Position numbers and translations under genes: made by a program. From positions 1 to 64,000 of the forward strand of contig JBHGBD010000009.1 in the NCBI GenBank assembly GCA_041946825.1: DNA of 64,000 bases. Reading direction: 5' to 3'. This DNA is from CAZTHM01 sp041946825 (GTDB lineage: Bacteria > Acidobacteriota > Terriglobia > UBA7540). Each line of letters starts with the position of its first letter. Within the stretch, counting starts at the first letter, position 1. This document shows, piece after piece, positions 1-8,060 of the stretch. Under the pieces are notes generated by a model that worked only from the letters and a program-made list of their open reading frames with translations, searched no databases and was not told the origin of the DNA.

Positions 1-984
1 AACCCCGACGGCAGCCTCACGCCTCGGGATGGCTCCCCCATGGGCCCTGGAGGTAGCAACATTGCTGTGCTCCCTCGGCCAGCCGATTCCACATCGCCAG
101 TCATCACGCCGACGGTGAGTCCTGCGCCCAACGCGGCAGGCTGGAACGGCAGTTACGTAACAGTCGACTGGAGCGTCACAGACCCCGAATCCGGCATTAC
201 TTCCTCGCTCCTCACTGTGGGGGGTGCGGATCCCACGTCGGGCTGCACGACGACCACCATTAACTGGGAGACGGCCGACCTGGTGATTACGTGCTCGGCT
301 ACCAACGGCGCCGGCTTGACGAGCTCGGCCTCCGTAACGATCAAGATAGACATGACTCCGCCGGTGGGCTACGTCACTGGAATTGAGGCTGGCCAGATCT
401 TCTACACAGGCGCCCCCCTTCCCACCGTCGGCTGTACAGATCCCGGAAGTGTGGAAGACGTATCCGGCGTAGCATCGGTCGACGGACCCACTAAGACGGT
501 CGACACTCGAAACGCCAACGGAGTCGGTGTTGTTGCCTACGATTGCAGTTTTACCGACAACGTCGGCAACTCCCTGTCGGATTCGCGCTATTTCGCTGTT
601 CACTATGGCGGGGTAAGCGCAATTCTGCCGCCCATTAATCCCGACAACAGCAGCATTTTCAGGCGCGGGCAAGTCATACCCGTTAAGTTCAGGTTGGCGG
701 GTGACGAATACTCTGGCTTCCAGACGACGGGTTGGACGATTTGGCCAGTCCTGGTAGCTTGCGGCGGCCAATCGCTGGCTGCTAACGAGGAGGTTGCGCC
801 TTCGATGCCCAGCGCTGGCTTCCGGTACGATCCTGCTGCCGATCAATACATTTACAACGCTGATTTTCGCAGCGCGCCGGTGGGGAGTTGCTGGAGGGTG
901 GTGGTGGCGCTCGATGACGGCCCGGATTCGACCAGTTCGACTCCGACTACGATGTCCTCTGCCACGTTCAAGATTGGCAAGTAG
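1..984 (+). CDS. PxKF-domain surface protein, 3' part (5' end outside window)
   Basis: The frame is open from base 1, through 13 codons before the first ATG at 40, so the gene very likely starts upstream of the window. The visible part is Thr/Ser/Gly-rich and built of Ig-like beta repeats of the kind seen in bacterial Ig/HYR surface proteins: two 'DxTPP / SPVITPTVSP' style modules, each with a Cys pair (for example SGCTTTT and VITCSATN). It ends in a PxKF module around residues 205-314 containing RRGQVIPVKFRL. Such C-terminal modules occur in large secreted Ig-like or NHL-repeat proteins. An extracellular or cell-surface role is inferred. No catalytic motif is visible. The identity of the upstream half is unknown. 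Confidence 0.75.
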   Translation, partial: NPDGSLTPRDGSPMGPGGSNIAVLPRPADSTSPVITPTVSPAPNAAGWNGSYVTVDWSVTDPESGITSSLLTVGGADPTSGCTTTTINWETADLVITCSATNGAGLTSSASVTIKIDMTPPVGYVTGIEAGQIFYTGAPLPTVGCTDPGSVEDVSGVASVDGPTKTVDTRNANGVGVVAYDCSFTDNVGNSLSDSRYFAVHYGGVSAILPPINPDNSSIFRRGQVIPVKFRLAGDEYSGFQTTGWTIWPVLVACGGQSLAANEEVAPSMPSAGFRYDPAADQYIYNADFRSAPVGSCWRVVVALDDGPDSTSSTPTTMSSATFKIGK

Positions 985-1058
985 GAGGCGAGAAATAAGC
1001 AAGGCCATACGGTCCGCACGGGCAGCATTCTTGCGGTATGATCGCCTCAAGGCAACTG

Positions 1059-1616
1059 ATGCGGACAGCGTACATTGACATCGAGACGACGTACGTGGGG
1101 GCGTTTACCGACAATCGGCTGTTCAAGGACTTTGCGAACCACCGCATCACGGTGGTGGGCATTCGGGTGGTGGAGGCGGGCGCGGACGAATTCCTGCAGA
1201 TAGTTGGCGGCGAGGTGACGCGGGAGCGGCTACTCGCGGCGCTGGGGGGTGTGGGACTTATTGTCAGCTTCAACGGGCGGTCGAAACCCGACGCGCTGAA
1301 AGGCTACATCGGGTTCGACTTTCCGGTGGTCGCCGCGCAACTGGGTGTGGTGCTCGACGAGGAGTTCGCGCACCGCGACCTCTGCCCGGAGTGCTGGAAG
1401 CAGGGCTTGTACGGGGGCCTGAAGGCCGTCGAGCAAAGGCTGGGGCTCACGCGGAAGTTGCCCGGCAAGGACGGCCAGTGGGCGGACTTGACGTGGCGCA
1501 ACTATCAGAAAACAAAGGACAAAAGCCTGCTAGATGAGCTGCTTGCATATAACCGCGAGGATGTCTTTATGCTGCGCTCGCTCGAAGAGATGCTGGCGAA
1601 GCGGGCGAAACGCTGA
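1059..1616 (+). CDS. RNase H-fold (YprB-like, DEDD) 3'-5' exonuclease
   Basis: A 185-residue protein of the predicted exonuclease family with a ribonuclease H-like fold (RNase_H_2/YprB type). The DEDD acidic residues are recognisable: the first strand YIDIETT supplies D and E, SFNGRSKPD carries a middle Asp region, and YNREDV near residue 165 provides the last Asp. It lacks the helicase or TPR extensions of larger relatives. I chose ATG 1059 over the in-frame ATG at 1038 because AAGG lies six bases upstream and the catalytic first strand then sits at the extreme N-terminus, as in relatives. It presumably acts on nucleic acid 3' ends in the cytoplasm. The substrate is unknown and no neighbour suggests a pathway. 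Confidence 0.85.
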   Translation: MRTAYIDIETTYVGAFTDNRLFKDFANHRITVVGIRVVEAGADEFLQIVGGEVTRERLLAALGGVGLIVSFNGRSKPDALKGYIGFDFPVVAAQLGVVLDEEFAHRDLCPECWKQGLYGGLKAVEQRLGLTRKLPGKDGQWADLTWRNYQKTKDKSLLDELLAYNREDVFMLRSLEEMLAKRAKR

Positions 1617-1633
1617 CGAGATACGGGTCTCGT
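1616..1633 (+). terminator. short hairpin at the exonuclease stop codon
   Basis: ACGAGA and TCTCGT form a 6-bp stem around a 6-base loop, starting at the last base of the stop codon. There is no U-tract beyond TGTTCCC, so a terminator role is tentative. Confidence 0.35.
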
Positions 1634-1782
1634 TGTTCCCGATATGGCCGCCCCTGATCCCTGATTATCATCCCCGATACGACTCGGCAAGCCCCTATTA
1701 TTCAGTAAGTTAGGTAGCCACCTCGAAGCCCCCGCGCTTAGTACCATCGGACTATTGGCATTATTCAGGAATGCGCTAAATT

Positions 1783-2070
1783 GTGAGCATGTTCGACGAG
1801 CGGCGTACCCATTACGAGGTTCTGGGCGTCTCCCGCCAAGCGGCTGCGGACGAAATCAAGACCGCTTTCCGGAAGTTGGCGAAGATCTACCACCCCGACA
1901 TCACGCCGGGATTGGACGGCACGCGCTTCCGGCAGATCTGCGAGGCTTACAGGATTCTCTCTAACCCTTCCCATCGCCGCGCCTATGACCGCGAACTGCA
2001 CGCACGGGATAAACAGAGAGAAGATCAGCCTTGGTACGGTATGCAGCTGGTCTACGCCCAGGCCCGCTGA
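1783..2070 (+). CDS. J-domain (DnaJ-like) small protein
   Basis: A 95-residue protein that is essentially one J-domain. Residues 9-70 contain YEVLGV at the start of helix I, the basic helix II (AFRKLAKIYHPDITP) with the invariant HPD tripeptide that stimulates DnaK ATPase activity, and the FRQICEAYRILSNPSHRRAYD helix III/IV region. There is no Gly/Phe region, zinc finger or substrate-binding domain, so it is a J-domain-only co-chaperone (type III-like) and not DnaJ itself. The start is taken at GTG 1783. ATG 1789 is two codons on and equally possible, and the Shine-Dalgarno is weak (AGGA at 1766). It converges on the SnoaL-like gene with 96 bases between them. Confidence 0.87.
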   Translation: MSMFDERRTHYEVLGVSRQAAADEIKTAFRKLAKIYHPDITPGLDGTRFRQICEAYRILSNPSHRRAYDRELHARDKQREDQPWYGMQLVYAQAR

Positions 2071-2166
2071 AACCCGCGCGCAACCCCCTCCCAGCACCAG
2101 CCGGTTGGACAATGCCTCGGTTGGCTCACGGCAGAGGCCACACCATGGCCGACCTGCGGGGGCTCT

Positions 2167-2547
2167 TCACTTCCCGTTGGAGACAATGGGAGTCCCTTGC
2201 GCGGCGGCGAGATAGAGCTTACCTTCGCGCTCGACGTAAACGTGGGTATAGCGGCTGTGGGCGAAAAACGGGGTCTGGTCAAAGCGGCCGCGCATCTGGG
2301 TTCGGCCGGTGACGACGGCCGTGGGCCCGTAGAAGCGGACCACGGCCTCGACGGGCTCGATCGACTCAAATCGGAGCTTGCCCGAGCGCACGGCGTCGGT
2401 CAGGGCTGCTTTGGAAAGGATGCCGCCGCTGAGATCGGCCAGCGAAAAATCTTCCGCGAGTAGGTTGTCGAGCTCAGCCGCTTGGGCTTGAACCAGCGCG
2501 CCAAAAAAGGCTCCCTCCACCCTGAGGACTTCTCCAGTACTCCCCAT
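2167..2547 (-). CDS. SnoaL/DUF4440-like (NTF2-fold) protein
   Basis: A 126-residue protein with the NTF2-like cone fold pattern: an N-terminal helix EVLRVEGAFFGALVQAQAAELDNLLAEDF, a Leu/Asp pocket segment, then alternating beta strands (AVVRFYGPTAVVTGRTQMRG, SRYTHVYVEREGKLYLAAAQGTPI). Members are small isomerases, hydrolases or ligand binders, and no specific reaction can be assigned. The start is ATG 2547, preceded by an AGGAGGGG Shine-Dalgarno; the frame stays open further upstream but that stretch overlaps the flavin-binding gene. It lies 59 bases downstream of that gene and is probably the last gene of the minus-strand unit starting at 3958, under the TetR-type operators. Confidence 0.8.
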   Translation of the reverse strand: MGSTGEVLRVEGAFFGALVQAQAAELDNLLAEDFSLADLSGGILSKAALTDAVRSGKLRFESIEPVEAVVRFYGPTAVVTGRTQMRGRFDQTPFFAHSRYTHVYVEREGKLYLAAAQGTPIVSNGK

Positions 2548-2606
2548 CACCCCTCCTGCGCTTTCGATGCGCTGAGAACCCTCAACGATTCGAAGCGGCG
2601 CCGCCC

Positions 2607-3530
2607 TCACCGCGGGTTGTAGGGAGAGAAGTCCACAAACTCCCATTGCATCTCGACCGGCAGCGGGCGTAACACCCAGCGCTTGACGCGAAATGTCCAC
2701 GATCTGCCCGTCGCCGCCCTTTCTCGAGCTCCTGACGCCCGGAGCCACTGGATCTGCGCCTTGCCCGTCATTTGCAGCGTGCGATGGTTCGCAAAATCAA
2801 CGATCAGGACTCCTGCGGCAGGATTAATCGCAAGATTGCCGAGGGTGTTGAACATGCCGTTTCCCGGGTAGTCGGGAACGCTGAGAGTGTGGTCATCCAC
2901 GAGCGTGACGAAGCCTGCAGGCCCTCCGCGATGCGAAACATCACCTCCACCTTGGGGACTCGAGCTCGCCACGAAGATCGTATCGGCCCCCTCGACGATT
3001 TGCCGGCCTACCGCCGTCAGCGAGCTGCCGCTCTCGATTGGGTGCAGCCCTCGACGCAATTCGGGACCCTGCTTCAGGACTCGTCGTTGGATGTACTTAG
3101 GACAGTTGGGGTAGGCTTCCTCGACGGCGATGGTGAGCAGGTTGGCTTGGTCAGCGATCAAACGCCCGTTGATGCGCAGCCGCCGCCGGGTGGCGAGATC
3201 GATGGCCAGCCCTCCGACGGTTTTTCCCAAAGCGAGGTTCTCCCACAAAGGATCGCCGTCATCGCGAGTGTTCGGACCGACCCGGATGCGCAGTGTCTTC
3301 CTGTCCTGCGATTCAACGAACCCTGGCGGCCCGAAGAGAATCGACGCCCAGACCTCCCCTTCCGGCGAGCTGCTTCCGACGAGAAACATTTTCTGCTCGC
3401 GGAGAAAGGGAAGAGCTCCGGTCATGATGGTGTCGGCTATCATCGCGCCGTTTCGCTCCCCAACCGCGGCTTCGCCCGTGAGTTCCTGGACCAATAACTC
3501 TCCGGGATGAAAAGGATTTTGATTTTGCAT
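2607..3530 (-). CDS. pyridoxamine 5'-phosphate oxidase family flavin-binding protein
   Basis: A 307-residue protein with two consecutive split-barrel halves of the PNPOx/flavin-reductase-like superfamily. The first half has FLVGSSSPEGEVWASILFGPPGFV followed by LRIRVG; the second has IFVASSSPQGGGDVSHRGGPAGFVTLVDDHTL and PGNGMFNTLGNL. This SS-P-G...S-GGP-G-F...L-P-GN-F-TL pattern is typical of FMN-binding PNPOx-like proteins. The linker PNCPKYIQRR is also characteristic. A redox or flavin role in the cytoplasm is inferred; it is not the biosynthetic PdxH. ATG 3530 is preferred over GTG 3536, since GGAG lies five bases before the ATG and would overlap the GTG. It is the middle gene of a likely dsrE-PNPOx-SnoaL operon. 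Confidence 0.85.
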   Translation of the reverse strand: MQNQNPFHPGELLVQELTGEAAVGERNGAMIADTIMTGALPFLREQKMFLVGSSSPEGEVWASILFGPPGFVESQDRKTLRIRVGPNTRDDGDPLWENLALGKTVGGLAIDLATRRRLRINGRLIADQANLLTIAVEEAYPNCPKYIQRRVLKQGPELRRGLHPIESGSSLTAVGRQIVEGADTIFVASSSPQGGGDVSHRGGPAGFVTLVDDHTLSVPDYPGNGMFNTLGNLAINPAAGVLIVDFANHRTLQMTGKAQIQWLRASGARERAATGRSWTFRVKRWVLRPLPVEMQWEFVDFSPYNPR

Positions 3531-3545
3531 GTTCACTCCGAAAGA

Positions 3546-3579
3546 CTGGGGGCGGACACGCGTCGGCGTGCCCGCCCAG
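3546..3579 (-). promoter_or_regulatory. strong hairpin between the dsrE-like and PNPOx genes
   Basis: The 47-base intergenic space folds into a long imperfect stem: CTGGG/GGCGG/CACGC pairs with GCGTG/CCGCC/CAG around a short loop. It has no U-tract on the minus strand, so it is more likely an mRNA processing or partial attenuation element tuning the downstream gene than a full terminator. Confidence 0.4.
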
Positions 3580-3583
3580 CCTC

Positions 3584-3958
3584 CTAAAAAGTGAGGACCG
3601 TGTACCCGTCCGCGGCCAGGTTGCCCAGGCTGGGCAATCCCGCCGTTCCGGGAACGGCGTTGTCACGGATGAAGTCGAAGCCGTTGGTCCTGGCAGCTTC
3701 GGAAGCCCCGAAAACGACCGCGCAGGCGGACGAAACTCCCTCGATGGTGTCTTTCACCTCTTCGTAGAGGGCGTGAGCGGGGTGGTCGTTCTTGGTCAGT
3801 TCTCCCGCCCAGCGGGTGCCCGCGCCCTGGAACAGCACGCGGACGGGCGTGCCGCGCTTTTTGAAGTCGTAAGCGGCGGCGAGGGCGTTGAACACCCGCC
3901 CGAGCGCCTCTTCGGTTCCCGCCTTCGGGTCGGACAAAACTACAATCGCTGCTTTCAT
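3584..3958 (-). CDS. DsrE-family protein
   Basis: A 124-residue alpha/beta protein of the DsrE/DsrF-like fold. It begins MKAAIVVLSDPKAGTEEALGRVFNAL, with a central VRVLFQGAGTRW strand-turn and a C-terminal GYTVLTF strand. Relatives in sulfur relay use a conserved Cys; here one Cys (SSACAVVFGAS) sits in the usual mid-protein strand position. Small soluble cytoplasmic proteins of this group are often near redox genes, and the exact role here is unknown. It has a very good Shine-Dalgarno (AAGGGAGATTGCG then ATG). It is first in a minus-strand unit, and a perfect TetR-type palindrome lies 22 bases upstream of its start, so repression by the divergent TetR regulator is likely. Confidence 0.83.
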   Translation of the reverse strand: MKAAIVVLSDPKAGTEEALGRVFNALAAAYDFKKRGTPVRVLFQGAGTRWAGELTKNDHPAHALYEEVKDTIEGVSSACAVVFGASEAARTNGFDFIRDNAVPGTAGLPSLGNLAADGYTVLTF

Positions 3959-3980
3959 CGCAATCTCCCTTCCGTTGAAT

Positions 3981-3996
3981 TAGACCGTTCGGTCTA
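3981..3996. promoter_or_regulatory. perfect TetR-type operator
   Basis: TAGACCG-TT-CGGTCTA is a perfect 7+7 palindrome, the typical form of TetR/AcrR family operators. It sits 22 bases upstream of the dsrE-like start. On the minus strand its downstream arm contains TCTAAT, which could be the -10 box, so occupancy would block transcription. Confidence 0.75.
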
Positions 3997-4067
3997 TTTG
4001 CTTTCGATGTTCGACCCGCGAAAAGGTTTCAGGCTTTTTGCGGCGGACAGCCAAGGGAAGGGTTGTC

Positions 4068-4083
4068 TAGACCGATTGGACTA
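4068..4083. promoter_or_regulatory. second, imperfect TetR-type operator
   Basis: TAGACCG-AT-TGGACTA matches the perfect palindrome at 3981 exactly in the left arm and at 5 of 7 positions in the right arm. It lies 45 bases upstream of the tetR start. The pair suggests the regulator controls both divergent units, with different affinity for each site. Confidence 0.6.
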
Positions 4084-4128
4084 ATTCGCCGGCGTGCGGC
4101 ATCCTAGGTAAAGAAGGGGGGGATCACC

Positions 4129-4695
4129 ATGCGGCCCACAAAGCTCGAGGAGAAGCAGGTTCTCCGCCGGCTGACCGAGGTTTTTCGCGAGCGCGGATAC
4201 GAGGGGGCGTCCTATGCACAGCTGATGGCCGCCACGGGACTGGTGAAGGCGAGCCTCTACCACCGTTTCCCGGGCGGCAAGGAAGAGATGGTGGACGCCA
4301 TCCAGTCGCAAGTGGACCGGGAATTTTTGGAGTATGTGCTGCGCCCGGCGCGTGAGCCTGGCACGCCGGCGAAACGCGCCCGGCAAATGGCGCGCCGATT
4401 GAGAGAGTTCTACCACTCGGGGACCCGTTGGTGCCTGTTGGACACGCTCACGGTAGGGAGCGGCCCGAAAACGCTCGCCCACGCTCGGCGGTCGATGGAA
4501 TTCTGGATTGATTCGTTCTCGGCCGTTTCGCGGGAGGCGGGAATTTCGACGGTGCTCGCGCGGCGGCGCGCCGAAGACGCGGTAGCGGCCATCGAGGGCG
4601 CGCTGATTGTTTCGCGCGTGACCAAGAACCGCCGGCCGTTTTTGCGCGCCCTTGCCTCTCTGCCCAGCCGGCTGACCAAGGCGCGGATCGCGTAA
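4129..4695 (+). CDS. TetR/AcrR family transcriptional repressor
   Basis: A 188-residue protein with an N-terminal TetR_N helix-turn-helix (residues 8-55: LTEVFRERGYEGASYAQLMAATGLVKASLYHRFPGGKEEM), ending in the family hallmark LYHRF-GGKE. The rest is helical and resembles the LmrA/YxaF-type ligand-binding domain, with Cys near residue 102 (RWCLLD). It binds DNA as a dimer and is released by an unknown small ligand. ATG 4129 follows AGGGGGGATCACC. Two TetR-type palindromes lie in the 170-base divergent spacer shared with the dsrE-like gene, which indicates control of that unit and autoregulation. The stop codon abuts the next start (TAAATG), so it is coupled to the membrane protein. Confidence 0.9.
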   Translation: MRPTKLEEKQVLRRLTEVFRERGYEGASYAQLMAATGLVKASLYHRFPGGKEEMVDAIQSQVDREFLEYVLRPAREPGTPAKRARQMARRLREFYHSGTRWCLLDTLTVGSGPKTLAHARRSMEFWIDSFSAVSREAGISTVLARRRAEDAVAAIEGALIVSRVTKNRRPFLRALASLPSRLTKARIA

Positions 4696-5055
4696 ATGGT
4701 CGCCGCGGTCTACATGACGATCGGCCTGACCATGGGCCTCGTCATGGGAATCGCCGGCGACTTTACTCTCTCGTCCGTCCACGCGCATGTCTCACTCCCG
4801 GGCAGGGCCACCATGGCCATCGCCGGGATTGTTTACCCTGTTTTGCCCGGTTGCGGTCGGAACCGCCTGGCGAAGCTGCAATTCTGGGGGCACAACATCG
4901 GCCTGCCGGTGATGATGGTGAGTCTGGCGCTTTACACCCTCGGGGTTACGGCGGCCGAGAAGGTTATTCCTGTTGGCTCGATTCTAGTTGTGGCCTCGCT
5001 TCTGCTATTCTCGTTCAATCTGATTCGCAACGGCCGGCTCGAGCCTCCGCGATGA
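4696..5055 (+). CDS. small integral membrane protein (four predicted TM segments)
   Basis: A 119-residue protein starting immediately after the TetR stop. Hydrophobic segments are near residues 3-22, 36-52, 67-86 and 91-109. The second segment begins SSVHAHVSLPGRATMAIAGIVY, resembling the HAH-N-L-G-W-x-x-(M/L)-A-(L/I)-x-G motif of small haem-copper-oxidase-subunit-I-like or NnrS-like membrane proteins. Key Trp/Asn residues are replaced (S for N, R for W), so haem or metal binding is doubtful. Coupling to the repressor gene suggests it belongs to the same regulon as the dsrE/PNPOx genes. Function unknown. Confidence 0.75.
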   Translation: MVAAVYMTIGLTMGLVMGIAGDFTLSSVHAHVSLPGRATMAIAGIVYPVLPGCGRNRLAKLQFWGHNIGLPVMMVSLALYTLGVTAAEKVIPVGSILVVASLLLFSFNLIRNGRLEPPR

Positions 5056-5168
5056 TTGCGGGACGCCCGGTGTGGACGCGTAAGAACGCTGTCTGATGCA
5101 ACGAAGGGGGCGGCTCGATTCGCACCATCCCGCCTTTAACTCTTCGACTCTTTAACTTTCAACTTCCT

Positions 5169-5657
5169 TCAGTGCGCCTCGGTGTACTCGGCCGGGGCGA
5201 CGTTGGAGGGCTCGTCGGAAAGGTTCTTATCGGGGCTGTAGGCTGCCTTCTCATACTTAGTTCCCACTTTGCGGATGACATCGTGCCAGCCATCGTCCCA
5301 ACTTACTTGCGCCTCGCCGTTGACCACCGTCCACGTGCCGGTGTTCTTCGAGCCGATAGTCTTGCGCGCCACACCGTCGGGCTTGAGGGTGATGGTGAAC
5401 GTGCTGCCCATTCCGTCGCCAACCTTCCAGTCGCCCAGGAAGCGCGCGCGGCCCACCACGGCGGTGCCGGTTGTCGCGGGGCTGAATTCGATTCGGACAA
5501 TGTCCGCCAATCGGAAACTCTCGTGGCGGCCGTCTTTGAAGACAATGACCAGACTGCCGCGCTCGGTATCCTTCGCCGCTTTCGATTGCGAGAATGCCGG
5601 AGCCGCCGCCAGCGCGATGACTCCCGTCAGGATCAAGGCACCCATAGCATTGCGCAT
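5169..5657 (-). CDS. secreted lipocalin-like beta protein of unknown function
   Basis: A 162-residue protein with a clear signal peptide (MRNAMGALILTGVIALAAAPAFS-Q). After a short strand-rich segment (SLVIVFKDGRHESFRLADIVRIEF), residues 72-140 form a repeated-strand pattern with GDWKVGDG, FTITLKPDG, NTGTWTVVNGEAQVSWDDGWHDVI and KYEKAAYSP. This resembles lipocalin-like DUF domains in which G-x-W and D-G-W turns recur. Export is likely and the function cannot be named. ATG 5657 follows GAGGGAGAATTCC. It is monocistronic by spacing, with 128 bases to the upstream discoidin-enzyme stop. Confidence 0.75.
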   Translation of the reverse strand: MRNAMGALILTGVIALAAAPAFSQSKAAKDTERGSLVIVFKDGRHESFRLADIVRIEFSPATTGTAVVGRARFLGDWKVGDGMGSTFTITLKPDGVARKTIGSKNTGTWTVVNGEAQVSWDDGWHDVIRKVGTKYEKAAYSPDKNLSDEPSNVAPAEYTEAH

Positions 5658-5784
5658 GGAATTCTCCCTCGGAGCGAATCAAGCACACCTCCGCTCCTGC
5701 TTGATTATTATACGCACGACCGCGCCCGGCGGTTCACGGGGCCGGCTTCGCCGACGAATCGCGAAGCCCGTAATCCCGTCCGCG

Positions 5785-7908
5785 CTACCGGTTGCCGCGA
5801 AGAATCGTGATCGAGGCTTTGGGCAGGAGGTAGCTCGCCTCGGGACCACCCGGAATCTCGGACCGGGCGGGAGGTCCGGCGGGATCCGCGTAGCCGTCCG
5901 CTCCCTTTGCGTGCCACTGGAACTGCTCCGCCCCGAACGTGACCCGTTCCACCGGCCCAGAGAAGGACCCGCGGCTCCGGCGCCCGCCGTCTTCGAAGAC
6001 GATTGTCACCGGGTGGGAGTTCTCGCGGTCCTTGTTGATCAGCATGAGTGACCACCGGCCGTCGGGGCGTTTCAGGGCATACGCGGTTACCAGCACATTG
6101 CCTGAGGAATCGCGGAGGTCGCTCGAGGCCCGGAAAACCTGGTGCGGCGCATCCACGGGTTGCACCCATTCGCGCGTCAGCATCTGCGACGCGAAATACT
6201 GCGCGTGGTATCCCTTGAGCTTGAAATCCGTATCGATATTGAACAGGCCGAACGTCCCCCAGGACTCGTTGCACCCGGGGCGCAGCGCGCCAGGGATGTA
6301 ATGGAAGAAGTAGCTCCCCGTCCCGCCCGCGGTCAGAAAAGCTCCCAGGTAATCCGCGAACCAGAGCCCGCCCATGATGTCCACAAACGTCTCGCCGGAA
6401 CGCCAGGAGAGGTTCACTTCCGTCACGAACATCGGGAGCCCCCGGGGCAAGCCGTCTTCATGCCACACCCGGAGGATGTTGGTGATCAGCTCCGGCTCGT
6501 GGTAGAGGTCGTCCCACGTCGTCTTGCAGGGATCATAGGGATAGTGCTCGAAGGAGAGAAAGGTCAGGTCGCGCAGGCGCCCGCGCGCGCGGAGGAAGTC
6601 GAGAAAACGGCCCAGCCACGAAACCCTGCCCTCGCTATCCGGCCAGACTTCGATATCCTCGTTGACTCCCTCGAACGACGGCCCGCCAAGCTTCAGATGG
6701 GGATCGACCTTGTGGATGGCGGATGCAAACTGCAGGTAAAGCGCGCCGTAATCCTCCGGCTGCATCTTCTGCCCGTCGGGCTCTTCGCCTAGTTCGATAT
6801 AGGAAATTGGATAATGCCTGTTCAGAAGATACGCGATTTCGGCCGCGGCGTCCTCCGGCGTCGAGTAAAGGACCGCCACGGGCACCATGGCGGGAAGGCC
6901 GCGGGTGATGCCGCTCGAGTAGAAAAGGTCGAAGCCGACCTGATCGCCTTTCTTCTCATCGAGGTCGGCCGCGGCGTGCCACGGATCTACCGAAGAGCAA
7001 TAAGTCACCGTCTGCTTGCGGTCGGGAGAATGCCGCACCATGTCCCGGAACTCGCCGCCGGCCGTGAGCGTGCCCGCGGAGAGCTCGGCGATCGCGTATC
7101 CCACGCAATTGCGCCGGTCCCCAGAGCCGTGAGTGTCGCAGGTGTTGGAAGATGCGGTCATCCAGATGCGGAGGTATCTGACCGGCATCGCCCGCGAATC
7201 CAGCCGGATGGTGACGGTGCCCCCGTGGCCCTCGTCGATCCTGCCCTCCGGGAAGGTTTGCCAGACGCCCCGGGTCGCCCTCGCAAACGGGTTCTCATCG
7301 CCCGTCCAGAACTGCACGCGATAGCTTCGCGCGTAGGGCTCGGACCAGGCAATCCCCAGGGCATTGATCTCGACGCGCCCGCCCAGGTCCATCACAATCC
7401 ACTGCGGGTGCGCCGAATCGTCCTCGCCGGTAAAGATCCGGGTCAGATAGGGGTTGCTTTTCCAGTAGGTCGCCACATCGCCGTCGGTCAGGCGGGAGTA
7501 ACCGTTACCATCGCCGGTGGTGAAGCCGCGGTGCGGGAGCGGGTAAGCATAGGAGTGCCGGATCGGTTCCCCCGGCTCGGCGCTGCCCACAAAGTAGCCC
7601 TGGCCCCGGGGATCGCTCCAGGTGCCGCGCGGATTCCAGTGCCACGCCTCCACGTGCAGCTCGGTGTTCTGGCGGTAGCTTACCGGCTGCCATCCCGCCG
7701 AGAGGATTTCACTGAGCCACGGCTCACTGAGCGCCTTGTCAGTAATGCCGCCCCGCAGGCGGTCCACTCCCGCGCCCATCGCCTGCATCGGGCTGAAGGT
7801 GTTCACCGCGTGCGACGGGTCGGCGTCAACGACGACTTTTTGGGCGTCCGCCGAAGGCGCTGCCAGGGTGAGAAATAAAACGAGTCCGAAGACTTTTCGG
7901 AGTGGCAT
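5785..7908 (-). CDS. secreted discoidin-domain glycoside hydrolase-like protein
   Basis: A 707-residue exported protein (signal MPLRKVFGLVLFLTLAAPSADA). Residues about 120-280 are an F5/8 type C (discoidin) carbohydrate-binding module, with LTDGDVATYWKSNPY, QWIVMDLGGRVEINALGI and VRYLRIWMTASS. The following 350 residues look like a GH-A clan TIM barrel (GH39/GH51-like): YIELGEEPDG carries the putative acid/base Glu after strand 4, and PMFVTEVNLSW carries the putative nucleophile Glu after strand 7. A C-terminal beta domain (VLVTAYALKRPDGRWSLMLINKD) is typical of these enzymes. The substrate is unknown. ATG 7908 with GGGGAT upstream is preferred over the longer frame to 7953. It probably acts on plant or microbial glycans in the periplasm or outside the cell. 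Confidence 0.78.
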   Translation of the reverse strand: MPLRKVFGLVLFLTLAAPSADAQKVVVDADPSHAVNTFSPMQAMGAGVDRLRGGITDKALSEPWLSEILSAGWQPVSYRQNTELHVEAWHWNPRGTWSDPRGQGYFVGSAEPGEPIRHSYAYPLPHRGFTTGDGNGYSRLTDGDVATYWKSNPYLTRIFTGEDDSAHPQWIVMDLGGRVEINALGIAWSEPYARSYRVQFWTGDENPFARATRGVWQTFPEGRIDEGHGGTVTIRLDSRAMPVRYLRIWMTASSNTCDTHGSGDRRNCVGYAIAELSAGTLTAGGEFRDMVRHSPDRKQTVTYCSSVDPWHAAADLDEKKGDQVGFDLFYSSGITRGLPAMVPVAVLYSTPEDAAAEIAYLLNRHYPISYIELGEEPDGQKMQPEDYGALYLQFASAIHKVDPHLKLGGPSFEGVNEDIEVWPDSEGRVSWLGRFLDFLRARGRLRDLTFLSFEHYPYDPCKTTWDDLYHEPELITNILRVWHEDGLPRGLPMFVTEVNLSWRSGETFVDIMGGLWFADYLGAFLTAGGTGSYFFHYIPGALRPGCNESWGTFGLFNIDTDFKLKGYHAQYFASQMLTREWVQPVDAPHQVFRASSDLRDSSGNVLVTAYALKRPDGRWSLMLINKDRENSHPVTIVFEDGGRRSRGSFSGPVERVTFGAEQFQWHAKGADGYADPAGPPARSEIPGGPEASYLLPKASITILRGNR

Positions 7909-8013
7909 GGGCAAATCCCCCTGAGGATTAAATAGGGGGGATCTTACCACCAATGTGGTTTTTGAACTGTGCGCCTCTTAAACGGCGGCTCAGTGTGCGG
8001 CAGAAGCAAAAGA

Positions 8014-8035
8014 GGGGCACGCCGTGGCGTGCCCC
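8014..8035 (-). terminator. terminator of the carboxymuconolactone-decarboxylase-like gene
   Basis: GGGGCACGCC-GT-GGCGTGCCCC is a perfect inverted repeat 25 bases beyond the stop codon at 8061. Read on the minus strand it is followed by TCTTTTGC, a short U-rich tail. Confidence 0.7.
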
Positions 8036-8060
8036 TGCGATATCAACAGGCCAGCATCGT

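Noticed and set aside
6814..7878. 354-codon plus-strand frame
   Set aside because: It is antisense to the discoidin/GH-like gene, with biased Arg/Ala/His composition and no domain.
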